From positions 1 to 64,000 of the forward strand of contig NZ_FOGZ01000018.1 of the NCBI RefSeq assembly GCF_900111365.1: 64,000 nt of DNA, written 5' to 3'. Under the pieces are notes generated by a model that was not told where the DNA came from, did not search any database, and was given only the letters and a program-made list of their open reading frames with translations. The stretch's first letter is position 1. Every line of letters starts with the position of its first letter. The stretch comes from Propionibacterium cyclohexanicum (lineage in GTDB: Bacteria > Actinomycetota > Actinomycetes > Propionibacteriales > Propionibacteriaceae). The translations under genes were made by a program, and so were the position numbers. This document shows positions 1 to 8,068 of the stretch, in pieces.

Positions 1-21
1 ATCCTCGGAAGGCCTCGGCCA

Positions 22-297
22 CTATCCGGGCACCGACGCGCCGCGCCCTCCCACCACGGCTGCTGCGTCGCCTACACCCTCATCTGGGAAGAGCCGGTTT
101 CCGGGAACTGTCTCGGTGTCCAGCACCTGAATGTTGAATGAGGATTCCAAGAATTCGATCAGCTCCAGAATCCCAGTCGAGTCGATGATACCGGCGAGAA
201 GGAGGTCCTGGTCGTCTGCCGGCATGCGCGAGGCGTCGCCGAACAGGAAATTGGATACGATGAAATCACGAATCGTCGCACGTTCGCCGGCTCCCAC
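22..297 (-). CDS. Acyl carrier protein
   Basis: A 91-residue acyl carrier protein. The serine in the IIDSTGILEL segment (about residue 39) is the expected 4'-phosphopantetheine site, in the usual D-S-x-G-x-x-E-L setting at the start of helix II. I chose the GTG at 297 because a perfect AGGAGG lies 5 nt upstream; a longer reading to 474 would add a non-homologous Cys/His/Arg-rich stretch. It diverges from the adenylating ligase at 459, and the two probably form an acyl activation and carrier pair serving the glycan locus. The family also serves polyketide and amino-acid tailoring, so the cargo is unknown. Confidence 0.82.
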   Translation of the reverse strand: MGAGERATIRDFIVSNFLFGDASRMPADDQDLLLAGIIDSTGILELIEFLESSFNIQVLDTETVPGNRLFPDEGVGDAAAVVGGRGASVPG

Positions 298-458
298 GGT
301 TGCCTCCTGGTGATTCACGGATGAGCTCTCAGTATTCCACGAGTGTTGTCTGTTTTTCCGGCTGCACCGATACTGGTGTGAGGGGCAGTCGATGCTGACT
401 GCGGTTATCGGTAGCTGGCGAAAATCTACAGCGTGCAGGCCGCGTTCGGGAGGATCAG
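298..458. promoter_or_regulatory. Divergent promoter region between ACP and ligase
   Basis: A 161-bp gap between two divergent genes with strong Shine-Dalgarno sequences (AGGAGG for the ACP, GGGAGG for the ligase). It is more A/T-rich than its surroundings, including a TTTTT run near 353. No clear -35/-10 pair or operator can be assigned by eye. Confidence 0.4.
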
Positions 459-2165
459 ATGGAATCAGCCGCATTCCGCCGAAGCCATATCGCTCGGACC
501 GGCATCGATGGGCCCGGCGAGGACCCTTCTGGGGATCGGGTGTCGCGCGCGGCGCGCCAGCCCACAGCCCCGCTGCCCGGCTCGATCACCCGGTGGCTGC
601 TGTCCGCAGGGGCAGATGACGACATCGCACTCGTCGAGCCGGCCGGGCCGGTGAGCTATCGGAAGCTGCGTGCCATGGTGGCCGCCATGGCAGGCCGGCT
701 GCGCGCGGCCGGCCTGCCCGATGGCGCCCGGGTCGGTGTGCTGGGCTCGAACTCCGCCTTCTGGGTGAGCTGCTATCTGGCCGCCATGACGCGCTGGGTG
801 GCCGTTCCGCTCGCCGAGAGAATGACCCCGGGGCAGACCCGGGACCAGATCCACTTCGCGGGCTGCCGGGCGCTGTGCGTCGACGCCCGGCACCGCGCCA
901 GCCACGCCGATGCGCTGAGCGGGATCGTCATCGTGACAGAGCAGGACCTCGCCGAAGCCGTGGCGGACCCCGGGCGCGCCGGCGCCAAGTTCACGGGCGC
1001 CGAATGCACGGGCGCCGGGCTCACGGCCTGGACCGCTGATCGTGACCGCGACGCCGTCGTGGTGTTCACCTCGGGAACCACGGCACGGCCGAAAGCCGTG
1101 CGGATCACCCATCGCAATCTGTGGGCCAACACCAGGTCCATCGTCGCCTGCCTGCAGATCCGCCGCGACGACCGGATGCTCGTCGTACTGCCTTTCCACT
1201 ACTGCTTCGGCGCCTCCCTGCTGCACACCCATCTTCGGGCCGGGGCGAGCCTCGTGCTGTGCACTAGCTTTGCCTTTCCCCAGACGGCCGTGAACCTCAT
1301 CGAGGCCCGGCAGTGCACTGCACTCGCCGGTGTGCCATCGAGCTTCCAGCTGCTCTTGCGCGCCAGCGACTTCGCGGCGCACCAGCTGCCAAGCCTTCGC
1401 AAGATCCAGCAAGCCGGTGGCCGGCTGCCCGAGGCGCAGCTCAGGGAGCTCATGCGCGCCCAGCCGCAGTCCCAGCTCTTCGTCATGTATGGCCAGACGG
1501 AGGCCACCGCCCGGCTGTCCGTGTTGCCTCCCGAACGACTCGCCGACAAGCTCGGATCCATCGGTCGAGGTATCCCCGGGGTCGATCTGGAGATCCTCGA
1601 CGAGCGCGGCCGCAGGGTCGGCCCCGCAGTGGTCGGCGAGATCTATGCGAGTGGTGCCAATGTCTCGCCCGGTTATCTCGACGATCCTGTGGCCAGTGCC
1701 GACAAGTTCCCTGGCGGCCGGCTGCGCACCGGCGACCTGGCCCGCATGGACGAGGAGGGTTTCATCTACATCGTCGACCGGCGTGACGATTTCATCAAGA
1801 GCTGGGGGCGTCGGGTGTCCAGCCTGGAGATCGAGAATTGTGCACTGCAGATGCCCGGGATTCTCGAAGCGGCGGCCATCGGGGTGCCCGATGACGCCGC
1901 CGGCGAGGCGATCGAGCTGTTCCTCGTCCCTGGTCCCGCGGGACCCCTCACAGAGGCCCGGGGTCGGGGTCCCGCGGGACCCCTCACAGACGCACAGGTA
2001 CAGGGCTTCCTGCGGGAGCGGCTGCCCAAATACATGCTGCCTCGCCGAATACACTGGGTACCTGCCTTGCCGATGAACGTCAATGGCAAGGTCTCGAAGG
2101 CTTCGTTGCGCCAGCGTGCGACGGAACCGGACGGTGCGCCCATGCCCATGGAAACCACGACATGA
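459..2165 (+). CDS. Class I adenylate-forming enzyme (acyl-CoA/acyl-ACP ligase-like)
   Basis: A 568-residue ANL-superfamily enzyme that should adenylate a carboxylic acid and pass it to CoA or to the neighbouring ACP. Visible motifs: TSGTTARPK (about 204-212), MYGQTEA (about 343), LRTGDL (about 422) with GF.Y.VDRRDDFIKSWGRR just after, and the C-terminal NGK lysine (about 544). GGGAGG lies 6 nt before the ATG at 459. The C-terminal subdomain contains a 12-residue in-frame duplication (GPAGPLT twice, about 490-510) encoded by a 23-bp repeat, so the extra loop is probably a slippage insertion. The downstream SGNH-like gene starts 13 bp later, implying an operon. The substrate cannot be read from the sequence. 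Confidence 0.85.
   Translation: MESAAFRRSHIARTGIDGPGEDPSGDRVSRAARQPTAPLPGSITRWLLSAGADDDIALVEPAGPVSYRKLRAMVAAMAGRLRAAGLPDGARVGVLGSNSAFWVSCYLAAMTRWVAVPLAERMTPGQTRDQIHFAGCRALCVDARHRASHADALSGIVIVTEQDLAEAVADPGRAGAKFTGAECTGAGLTAWTADRDRDAVVVFTSGTTARPKAVRITHRNLWANTRSIVACLQIRRDDRMLVVLPFHYCFGASLLHTHLRAGASLVLCTSFAFPQTAVNLIEARQCTALAGVPSSFQLLLRASDFAAHQLPSLRKIQQAGGRLPEAQLRELMRAQPQSQLFVMYGQTEATARLSVLPPERLADKLGSIGRGIPGVDLEILDERGRRVGPAVVGEIYASGANVSPGYLDDPVASADKFPGGRLRTGDLARMDEEGFIYIVDRRDDFIKSWGRRVSSLEIENCALQMPGILEAAAIGVPDDAAGEAIELFLVPGPAGPLTEARGRGPAGPLTDAQVQGFLRERLPKYMLPRRIHWVPALPMNVNGKVSKASLRQRATEPDGAPMPMETTT
1932..1990 (+). repeat. In-frame 23-bp direct repeat (period 36) with palindromic core
   Basis: Two identical 23-bp copies at 1932-1954 and 1968-1990 inside the ligase gene, each containing the perfect 14-bp palindrome GGTCCCGCGGGACC. 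The period of 36 bp keeps the reading frame and duplicates GPAGPLT in the protein. Confidence 0.9.
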
Positions 2166-2178
2166 AGGGCCGACACAG

Positions 2179-3030
2179 ATGAGAACACTCGTGAAAGTGC
2201 TCGTAGCTCTCGGTGCCGCAGCTGCCCTCGGGCTGGGGATCGCGCTGGGCACGAGCTGGCCGCGCGATGCCAAGGGCGTTGCGCCGCAGGCCCGCGACGA
2301 CAGGTCCGTGACACCCGATCAGCTGAGGTCACTGAGCAACACCCGCATCTTCTTCGCCCACCAATCGGTGGGCGACAATATCCTCGGCGAGCTGCCCGAG
2401 GTCTATGCCCGAGCCGGCGTGGACGAGATGCCGCTCGTCGAGCTGAGCTCCGCACGGCTGCCCGATGACCTGCCGCGCGGCGCGCTCGTACACACCCATA
2501 TCGGGGTCAACGGCGATCCGCAGGGCAAGATCACTGCCTTCGCGGAGGCGCTGCGGGGCGGGCTCGGCGATCAGATCGACGTCGCAGTGCTCAAGTTCTG
2601 CTATGTCGACTTCAACGCGGAAACCGATGTCCAGGGGCTGTTCGATCGCTATCGCTCGACACTGTCTGAACTCGCCAAGCAGTTCCCCGATATCGTCTTC
2701 GTCCCTGCCACCGCGGCCCTGACAACCGAGGACGGTGCCAAGCAAGCCGCCAAGAATCTGCTGGGCCGTACCCCCGACAATGCGGTGCGCGAGGAGTTCA
2801 ACGCCATGGTCCGCGCCGAGTACGCCGATTCCGGGCTCCTGTTCGACCTGGCGGGCGCGCAGTCCACCACGCCCGAGGGCACCCGGGTGAGCCGCAGCTA
2901 CAACGGCCGGGTGCACTACGCCCTGTACTCGGGATACGCCCTGGACGAGGGGCACCTCAACGTCACCGGCTCACAGCGCGCCGCCAGCGAGCTGCTCGCC
3001 AGCGCGGCCCGGGCCTCCTCAACGCGGTGA
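2179..3030 (+). CDS. Exported SGNH-hydrolase-like protein A
   Basis: A 283-residue protein with an N-terminal signal/anchor helix (about residues 4-24), so it is probably outside the membrane. It has an SGNH-like layout: a serine in FFAHQSVGDNIL (about S63) replacing the usual GDS block, GVNGDP (about 111) as the block III Gly/Asn, and a terminal DEGHLN (about D256, H259) as the Asp-x-x-His pair. It is a paralogue of the convergent protein at 3019-3966, and the two genes overlap by 12 bp at their 3' ends. In a polysaccharide locus an acyl esterase or acyltransferase acting on the glycan is plausible. The start is the first ATG after the ligase; there is no exact family name that I can assert. 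Confidence 0.65.
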   Translation: MRTLVKVLVALGAAAALGLGIALGTSWPRDAKGVAPQARDDRSVTPDQLRSLSNTRIFFAHQSVGDNILGELPEVYARAGVDEMPLVELSSARLPDDLPRGALVHTHIGVNGDPQGKITAFAEALRGGLGDQIDVAVLKFCYVDFNAETDVQGLFDRYRSTLSELAKQFPDIVFVPATAALTTEDGAKQAAKNLLGRTPDNAVREEFNAMVRAEYADSGLLFDLAGAQSTTPEGTRVSRSYNGRVHYALYSGYALDEGHLNVTGSQRAASELLASAARASSTR

Positions 3031-3966
3031 GCTCGAGGCCCTCTCGGTGGCCACCCGGCCGATCACCGCGAGCATCCCGGCAGCCAGGTGCTGGGAGCCG
3101 GCGGCATTGAGGTGAAGGCTGTCGTCGCTGAATGCCGGGTTCATGACGCGGACAGCGACACCGTCCACCGGCTTGGTCGCGATCCTTCCGTCCGGCAGCT
3201 CGGACTGCAGCTGCGCCACATCGAACAGCCGCCCGCTTGCGGCGAAGCGCTCACGGATCAGCGCGTTGTACTGCTCGCGACGGGCATTGTCGGAGCCGCC
3301 AGCCGTGGCAGGAACACCCACCTGGGAGGCTGCCACGCCGCTCCACCCGGCCTCCTCGGTCATGAGACCGACAGTGGTGTACACGAAGGTGGTCTGCGGA
3401 TGTTTCTGCGCCAGGGCGTCCATCGTGGAGGTGTAGCTCTCGAAGACGGCCGAGACATCGGTGCTTGCCGTGATGTCGAGGGGACCGATCTTCATGAATG
3501 CGATCGCGTAGGGGTGGGTCGCGGCGTCGATCTTGGCTGCGAAGTCGCTGATCTTGCCCAGCGGATCGCCGTTCGTGCCCACCCAGATCTCGGCGAACAC
3601 GGGACTGTCGGTGTCGCGGGCCGCCGGCCAGTCGACGCTGGCGACCTGGGGCGCCTGCAATCCGAATGTCGAGAACACCGCCGGCATCGCCGAGAGGATG
3701 TTCATGCCGATCGACTGATGGCCGAAGACCACGCGGGTATCCGTGATCGCGTCCAGGCCTTCGCGGGTCGGCTGTCCGGCGGATGCCTGCGGCGGCGGGG
3801 TTGGCGTCGCGGTCCGGGTGGGCGTGGCACCGTCCTGGGCTGGCGAGGTCGTGCGCTGCATCCAGATGACGAACGAGACGATGACGGCGATGAGCACCAC
3901 TGCGGTGACAAGCAATACGGCGGTTCCCGGGCGACGCGTCCACGGGCCCTTGCTGATCTTGCGCAT
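3019..3966 (-). CDS. Exported SGNH-hydrolase-like protein B
   Basis: A 315-residue paralogue of the protein at 2179-3030. It has a basic N-terminus and one membrane helix (about 15-37), a Thr/Pro-rich linker, then HQSIGMNIL (about S85), GTNGDPLGKI, and a terminal SDDSLHLN (D282, H285), matching an SGNH-like Ser/Asn/Asp-His set. Its ATG at 3966 overlaps the TAA of the upstream glycosyltransferase as TAATG, so the two are translationally coupled; a longer start at 3999 would run into that gene. The role is probably O-acyl transfer to, or removal from, the exported glycan, inferred only from fold-like motifs and neighbours. Confidence 0.65.
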   Translation of the reverse strand: MRKISKGPWTRRPGTAVLLVTAVVLIAVIVSFVIWMQRTTSPAQDGATPTRTATPTPPPQASAGQPTREGLDAITDTRVVFGHQSIGMNILSAMPAVFSTFGLQAPQVASVDWPAARDTDSPVFAEIWVGTNGDPLGKISDFAAKIDAATHPYAIAFMKIGPLDITASTDVSAVFESYTSTMDALAQKHPQTTFVYTTVGLMTEEAGWSGVAASQVGVPATAGGSDNARREQYNALIRERFAASGRLFDVAQLQSELPDGRIATKPVDGVAVRVMNPAFSDDSLHLNAAGSQHLAAGMLAVIGRVATERASSSPR

Positions 3967-5081
3967 TATGATCGGCTCCTTCCTGCCGCAGTCCGGCACA
4001 GTTCGGCGAACTGTTCCCCGGCGTCGTAGGGGCTGTGGGCACGCAGCCGGCGGCGGCCCTCGTCGACACGTGGCTGCGCGGCTGCCGGATTGCGGCAGAT
4101 GCGCATCGCATTGTCGGCCAGGGATTCGGCGTCACCGATCGGCGAGAAGAGCGCGACCCCGTCGGCATAGGCACGCACCCCGCCGTTGTCCGTCGACACC
4201 ACGGCCGCGCCGCACAGCAGGGCCTCTGCCGGGGGCAGCCCGAAGCCCTCGGAGTCGGATGTCGCCAGGTAGACCTGGGCGTTCTGGTACAGGTGCACGA
4301 GTTCGTCATGGCTCGGGCTGTGCGTGTGCTCGATGTACCCGGGCCAGCCCGCCGGCTTGGGAATCGTACCGAAGGTGCACAGGCCGATGCGGGGATCGCG
4401 GGCGTGGATGCGCTCGAATGCGGCGAGTACCAGATCGCTTCGCTTGAGTGGCACGGGCGAGACGAGGGCGAGTACGGAGGGCTCGCGCTGCGCAAGCGGC
4501 GGCCCCGGTGGGAAGTCGTCCGCATCGACCGCATTGGGCAGCAGCGTCGTGCTCACTCCCAGTTCTGCACCCTTGGCCGCGAGCCACGGTGAGACGACGA
4601 CATTGCCAAGACCTGCTCGCCATGTGCTCCGGACGAAGGACTCGTCGGCCAGCCAGGATTCGTAGCCCTGGATGAAGTACAGCGTCGAGGCGCGGGTGCG
4701 GTGCGCGAGGCGCCGCACATAGGGGACGGTTTGGCATCCGGTGGCCACCAGCACATCACCGGCCGCGGCACGGATCCGGGGGAGTCCCAGCCACTGGGTC
4801 TCAGCGATCCGCGGATCGAGCGGGAACCACCTGCCCGGCCGGGCCACCATGCGCCGGGCTCGTAGCGCCCGGTAGAGGAGCAGCAGCTGCTGGACACGGT
4901 CCGGTCGTGGTGTGGGGCTGAGCACCAGCCGGTGGGATTCGTGGATCGTTACTGTGAACTCGTCGGGATGATGGCGAACCAGGTGGTTCGCGTACTGGTA
5001 CAGGATCCGATGGCCTCCGGCCGGCTGAGCGGAGTAGCCGGGGAGAACGATGTGGATCCGGATGGGGTGGTTGTCGGCCAT
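3966..5081 (-). CDS. Glycosyltransferase family 4-like protein
   Basis: A 371-residue GT-B glycosyltransferase of the GT4 type. The N-terminus (IRIHIVLPGYSAQPAGGHRI) has the glycine-rich acceptor-domain loop, and SDSEGFGLPPAEAL followed by CGAAVVSTDNGG (about 274-300) is the E-x7-E nucleotide-sugar motif of retaining GT4 enzymes. The ATG at 5081 is preceded by GGAGAGGAA; the reading frame continues to 5372 but that extra sequence has no family resemblance. It is co-transcribed with SGNH-like protein B (TAATG overlap). It probably adds one sugar to the lipid-linked repeat unit in the cytoplasm; donor and acceptor are unknown. Confidence 0.82.
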   Translation of the reverse strand: MADNHPIRIHIVLPGYSAQPAGGHRILYQYANHLVRHHPDEFTVTIHESHRLVLSPTPRPDRVQQLLLLYRALRARRMVARPGRWFPLDPRIAETQWLGLPRIRAAAGDVLVATGCQTVPYVRRLAHRTRASTLYFIQGYESWLADESFVRSTWRAGLGNVVVSPWLAAKGAELGVSTTLLPNAVDADDFPPGPPLAQREPSVLALVSPVPLKRSDLVLAAFERIHARDPRIGLCTFGTIPKPAGWPGYIEHTHSPSHDELVHLYQNAQVYLATSDSEGFGLPPAEALLCGAAVVSTDNGGVRAYADGVALFSPIGDAESLADNAMRICRNPAAAQPRVDEGRRRLRAHSPYDAGEQFAELCRTAAGRSRS

Positions 5082-5259
5082 CTGGCGTTCCTCTCCATCG
5101 ATTCGCGCGGCGGTCGCAGAATCAAGTCTATTGACCCGTGCCGGGTGATTTGCCCGACTATGGTTTCTTCCATGGGTGCCCCGCAGCGCTGCCGGGGCCG
5201 GTGGCACTGCCAATTCTTTTGGGTCAGCCTGTCCCGAATTGTTCGCGGAAGGAGGAACA

Positions 5260-5826
5260 ATGGGTGATTTCTCGGCCGATCTGAGCAGATTCATGGCTGT
5301 CATGTATCCTGGCCGGCGTGGAATCGTCCCCCGGATCCATGCGGCGCTCACCAACTCCGAATTGAGCTGCATCGCCTGCTACCGATTCGGTCAATTCGCG
5401 GTCCGCAGGAGGCGAATCCACCGCGTCAGCGGATCGCTGCTCGTGCTCGTCCATCGGATCTGGAATCGCTTCATCACCCGTATCGACCATTGCGAGATCA
5501 GCTCGGGGGCGCGCATCGGGCCGGGTCTGGTCATCATGCACCGCAACGGGATTCACATCGCCCCTGTGCTGATCGGGCGCAATTGCACGATTCACCATGG
5601 CCTGACGATCGGCCAGGGGGTGGCGAAGGGCGACGCCGGCGTGGGCCGGGTCGGTGACGAGGTGTGGATCGGCCCGGGGGTGATCATCGCCGGTGCCGTG
5701 ACGATCGGCGACGGGGCCACGATCTCGGCCGGGGCCGTGATCTCCCGCGATGTTCCGGCAGGCTGCCTGGTCGGCGGCAACCCTGGCCGGGTGCTCGTGC
5801 GCGATTACGATCGCGAGGGCATGTGA
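5260..5826 (+). CDS. Left-handed beta-helix (hexapeptide) acyltransferase, serine acetyltransferase-like
   Basis: A 188-residue protein with C-terminal hexapeptide repeats (about 80-180: GARIGPG, PVLIGRNCTI, GDEVWIGPGVIIAGAVTIGDGATISAG), the LbH fold of CysE-like and sugar O-acetyltransferases. MHRNGIHI and TIHHGLTIG supply the likely catalytic histidines. GGAAGGAGG lies 6 nt before the ATG at 5260. It is divergent from the GT4 gene and convergent with the lipoprotein gene. Within a glycan locus, acetylation of a sugar is more likely than cysteine synthesis, because no cysteine synthase is adjacent. It is not long enough to be a full CysE. Confidence 0.78.
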   Translation: MGDFSADLSRFMAVMYPGRRGIVPRIHAALTNSELSCIACYRFGQFAVRRRRIHRVSGSLLVLVHRIWNRFITRIDHCEISSGARIGPGLVIMHRNGIHIAPVLIGRNCTIHHGLTIGQGVAKGDAGVGRVGDEVWIGPGVIIAGAVTIGDGATISAGAVISRDVPAGCLVGGNPGRVLVRDYDREGM

Positions 5827-5867
5827 GGCCGACCACCACGGCGGCGAGAGGCCCTGTGCGGTCGGCC
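5827..5867. terminator. Hairpin between convergent genes
   Basis: An 8-bp perfect inverted repeat, GGCCGACC (5827-5834) and GGTCGGCC (5860-5867), begins directly after the acyltransferase stop codon and could terminate both convergent transcripts. The 25-nt loop is long and there is no strong T-run. Confidence 0.45.
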
Positions 5868-5915
5868 AATCCGGGTCCTGCCATCGGTGCGCGCGGAGCC
5901 ACATCTGCCAGGTGC

Positions 5916-7181
5916 TCAGATGACGATCCGGTAGATGTGGTAGCTGTACTCGTTGTCGAAGCTGTCGCTGAAGTGCGCGTCGTGGACCTCGAGGGTGCGA
6001 TTCTCGCCCATGACCTCGACCGTGTTTCCCCTCAGCCCGGCAGGCAGGCTGAGGGTGCGCTGCCCGGTGCCCCCGTCGGTCATGGCCATCACATAGACAT
6101 AGCCGCCCTGTGAGCGCACCGTGGCCTGCAGCCCCTCGCCGACGGTCCATTGCACGGGCGGGCTGTTGAGGACCGGCGCCAGATCGGTGATCTGACGGTT
6201 GAGCTGGGCCACCGCGTCCCGAGTCTGTGCGCAGTCGACCAGTGAGTAGTTCCCGCAGCTGGGGTCATTGCTGTGCTGGAAATAGGCGATACCCGAGGCG
6301 CCGCTGATGATCGCATTCCACACGGCACCACGGAGCTCCTGCGGTGAAATGCTCGAGGAGCCGGCCTCGCTGAGATAGGGCTTGCCGGTCTCCACGAGCA
6401 CCCAATTCGGTTTCGACCCGGCCACAGAACTGAAGCCGTCCATCTGGCGTTGCACCCACCCATAGGCAAATGAGCTGGCGGGGTTCTTCCCCGCCGGCCA
6501 GGCCGGACTGTCCATGATCAACTCACCGACATGGGGGCTCGTATAGGCGTACTTGTCCACACTGGACAGGTCGACGAGCGAGAGATGATCTGCCATGGTC
6601 GTCGTTGACCAGTAGCTGCCGAGCACACCATTGCCGAAGTTGGCCTGCAGCAGTCGCCCGTCCTCGCGGCTGCGGGCCTGGGCGGCATAGCTGCGCTGGG
6701 TGGCCAGCTGGGTCTGCTCGTCGTCCCCGCAACCCGAATAGCCCATCTCGCATTCGTCACTGAGATTCCAGCCAACCACCCGGGCATCGTCTCCGATCTC
6801 TGCAGGGCTCCACTCCGCAAGCTGCGCCAGCACGGTCATACCCGTGGAGGTGACCGAGGAGATCGGCGAGCCGTCGTGCTCCACACCCAGATAGGTGGTG
6901 ATACCGATCTGCTTCAGCGCGCGCGCCTGGTCGGGCTTGCCTGCGAACACGGCGAGGGGGAAGAACGATGGGGAGGACCACCCGGAGTCGGCGGCCTTGC
7001 GGAACTGCGCGTAGTACGCCGGCCCGCCCCACCAGGCCTTGGCCGGCAGATCGAGATGTGCGCTCGGCTCTGGTGCGGGCGTCGCGGCAGGAGCCGGCGG
7101 CGCGCCGCACCCGGCCATCGAGCAGAACAGCAGCCCGGCTGCGGCCATGGCCGCAGCGCGGCGGCGCGCGGAGGCCCTCAT
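5916..7181 (-). CDS. Lipoprotein with glycoside-hydrolase-like (TIM barrel) domain
   Basis: A 421-residue protein with a lipoprotein signal ending in MAGC (Cys at about 25) and a Pro/Ala-rich linker. The body looks like a TIM-barrel glycosidase: GWNLSDECEM (about 140-147) and WVLVETGKPYL (about 260-270) place two glutamates at the ends of predicted strands, the usual acid/base and nucleophile positions of clan-A enzymes. A C-terminal beta domain follows (about 335-421). The ATG overlaps the stop of the upstream DUF6492-like gene by ATGA. It probably trims or modifies the exported glycan at the cell surface. The exact GH family is not assigned. Confidence 0.62.
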   Translation of the reverse strand: MRASARRRAAAMAAAGLLFCSMAGCGAPPAPAATPAPEPSAHLDLPAKAWWGGPAYYAQFRKAADSGWSSPSFFPLAVFAGKPDQARALKQIGITTYLGVEHDGSPISSVTSTGMTVLAQLAEWSPAEIGDDARVVGWNLSDECEMGYSGCGDDEQTQLATQRSYAAQARSREDGRLLQANFGNGVLGSYWSTTTMADHLSLVDLSSVDKYAYTSPHVGELIMDSPAWPAGKNPASSFAYGWVQRQMDGFSSVAGSKPNWVLVETGKPYLSEAGSSSISPQELRGAVWNAIISGASGIAYFQHSNDPSCGNYSLVDCAQTRDAVAQLNRQITDLAPVLNSPPVQWTVGEGLQATVRSQGGYVYVMAMTDGGTGQRTLSLPAGLRGNTVEVMGENRTLEVHDAHFSDSFDNEYSYHIYRIVI

Positions 7182-8068
7182 GGCCTCTCCAAGGTCTCGA
7201 TCAGCTGGTCGAGTACGGCCTCGCTCGTCCCGGAGTTCGACTGGACGAGAAGTGCCACGTCATCGGCGGCCAGAGAGCCGACGAAGGACTTCACGGACCC
7301 GGGGGTGAGCTCGTTCCAATAGCTGTGGCACAGGCTGCGGGTGCTGCAGTAGTAGTGCTCCTCGCCAACGAGCTGCGAAGCCAGGTACTCGCCGTAGAGG
7401 AAGTACTCCGACAGATCGAGCTGCGAGCCGAGCACCCTCGCCCAGGGCCCGTCGTTCTGCTGCTCGATACGGTCGATGAGGGCGCGGACCAGCCGGGGAG
7501 ACCAGCTGATCAGTCCCGCGTTGTAGTCGGCGAAGTCCGGGCTCGGGGCGCCCAGGCCCAGCAGCCTCGCGGACGTCGTTCGCCAGCCGAGATGGCGGTG
7601 CATCGCCGGGGAGACGCCGTGTGGAAGCCGATAGTGGCGCACCTGCTCTGCGCGGCGGAAGGTGGCCTCCTCGACGGAGCGTACGAGCACCACATCGGAG
7701 TCGACCATGAGGGCGACGTCGGTCTCCAGTGCGGCGACGAAGGCGATCTTCACGAGCTGCTGCTGGATCCAGCCACGGATCGGCGGCCAGGGCCGGGCCA
7801 GGTTCACCGAGGTGATTCGGTATCCCCGTGGCAGATGGGGAATGCGGCTGAACCAGGCAGTGGAAAAGAAGTGGCCGGGAATGACATCGGTCTGGCACAA
7901 GACGGTGAGCCGTCGTGACTCCAGCGCACGGAAATGACGCACATCGGGTCCGGGGACAAGCACGAAGTGGTGGACATCGGGGCCGGTGTGGCGCAGCACG
8001 GAGCGGTGCAGGCGCCCGAAGCGCTGCAGATCGGGACGATAGCTGGGGGTGACGATGGCCAGGCTCAT
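7178..8068 (-). CDS. DUF6492-like putative glycosyltransferase
   Basis: A 296-residue cytoplasmic protein that resembles DUF6492 proteins, which have a GT-A-like fold. MSLAIVTPSYRPDL opens a Rossmann-like strand, and LMVDSDVVLVR (about 119-129) supplies a DxD motif for nucleotide-sugar and metal binding; QQLVKI and FADYNAGLISWS are further conserved-looking blocks. The ATG at 8068 has GCAGGAGC upstream and overlaps the preceding gene's TGA (ATGA); its own stop overlaps the lipoprotein start the same way, so 9891-5916 is one tightly coupled operon. It is probably another sugar transferase of the locus. Confidence 0.65.
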   Translation of the reverse strand: MSLAIVTPSYRPDLQRFGRLHRSVLRHTGPDVHHFVLVPGPDVRHFRALESRRLTVLCQTDVIPGHFFSTAWFSRIPHLPRGYRITSVNLARPWPPIRGWIQQQLVKIAFVAALETDVALMVDSDVVLVRSVEEATFRRAEQVRHYRLPHGVSPAMHRHLGWRTTSARLLGLGAPSPDFADYNAGLISWSPRLVRALIDRIEQQNDGPWARVLGSQLDLSEYFLYGEYLASQLVGEEHYYCSTRSLCHSYWNELTPGSVKSFVGSLAADDVALLVQSNSGTSEAVLDQLIETLERP

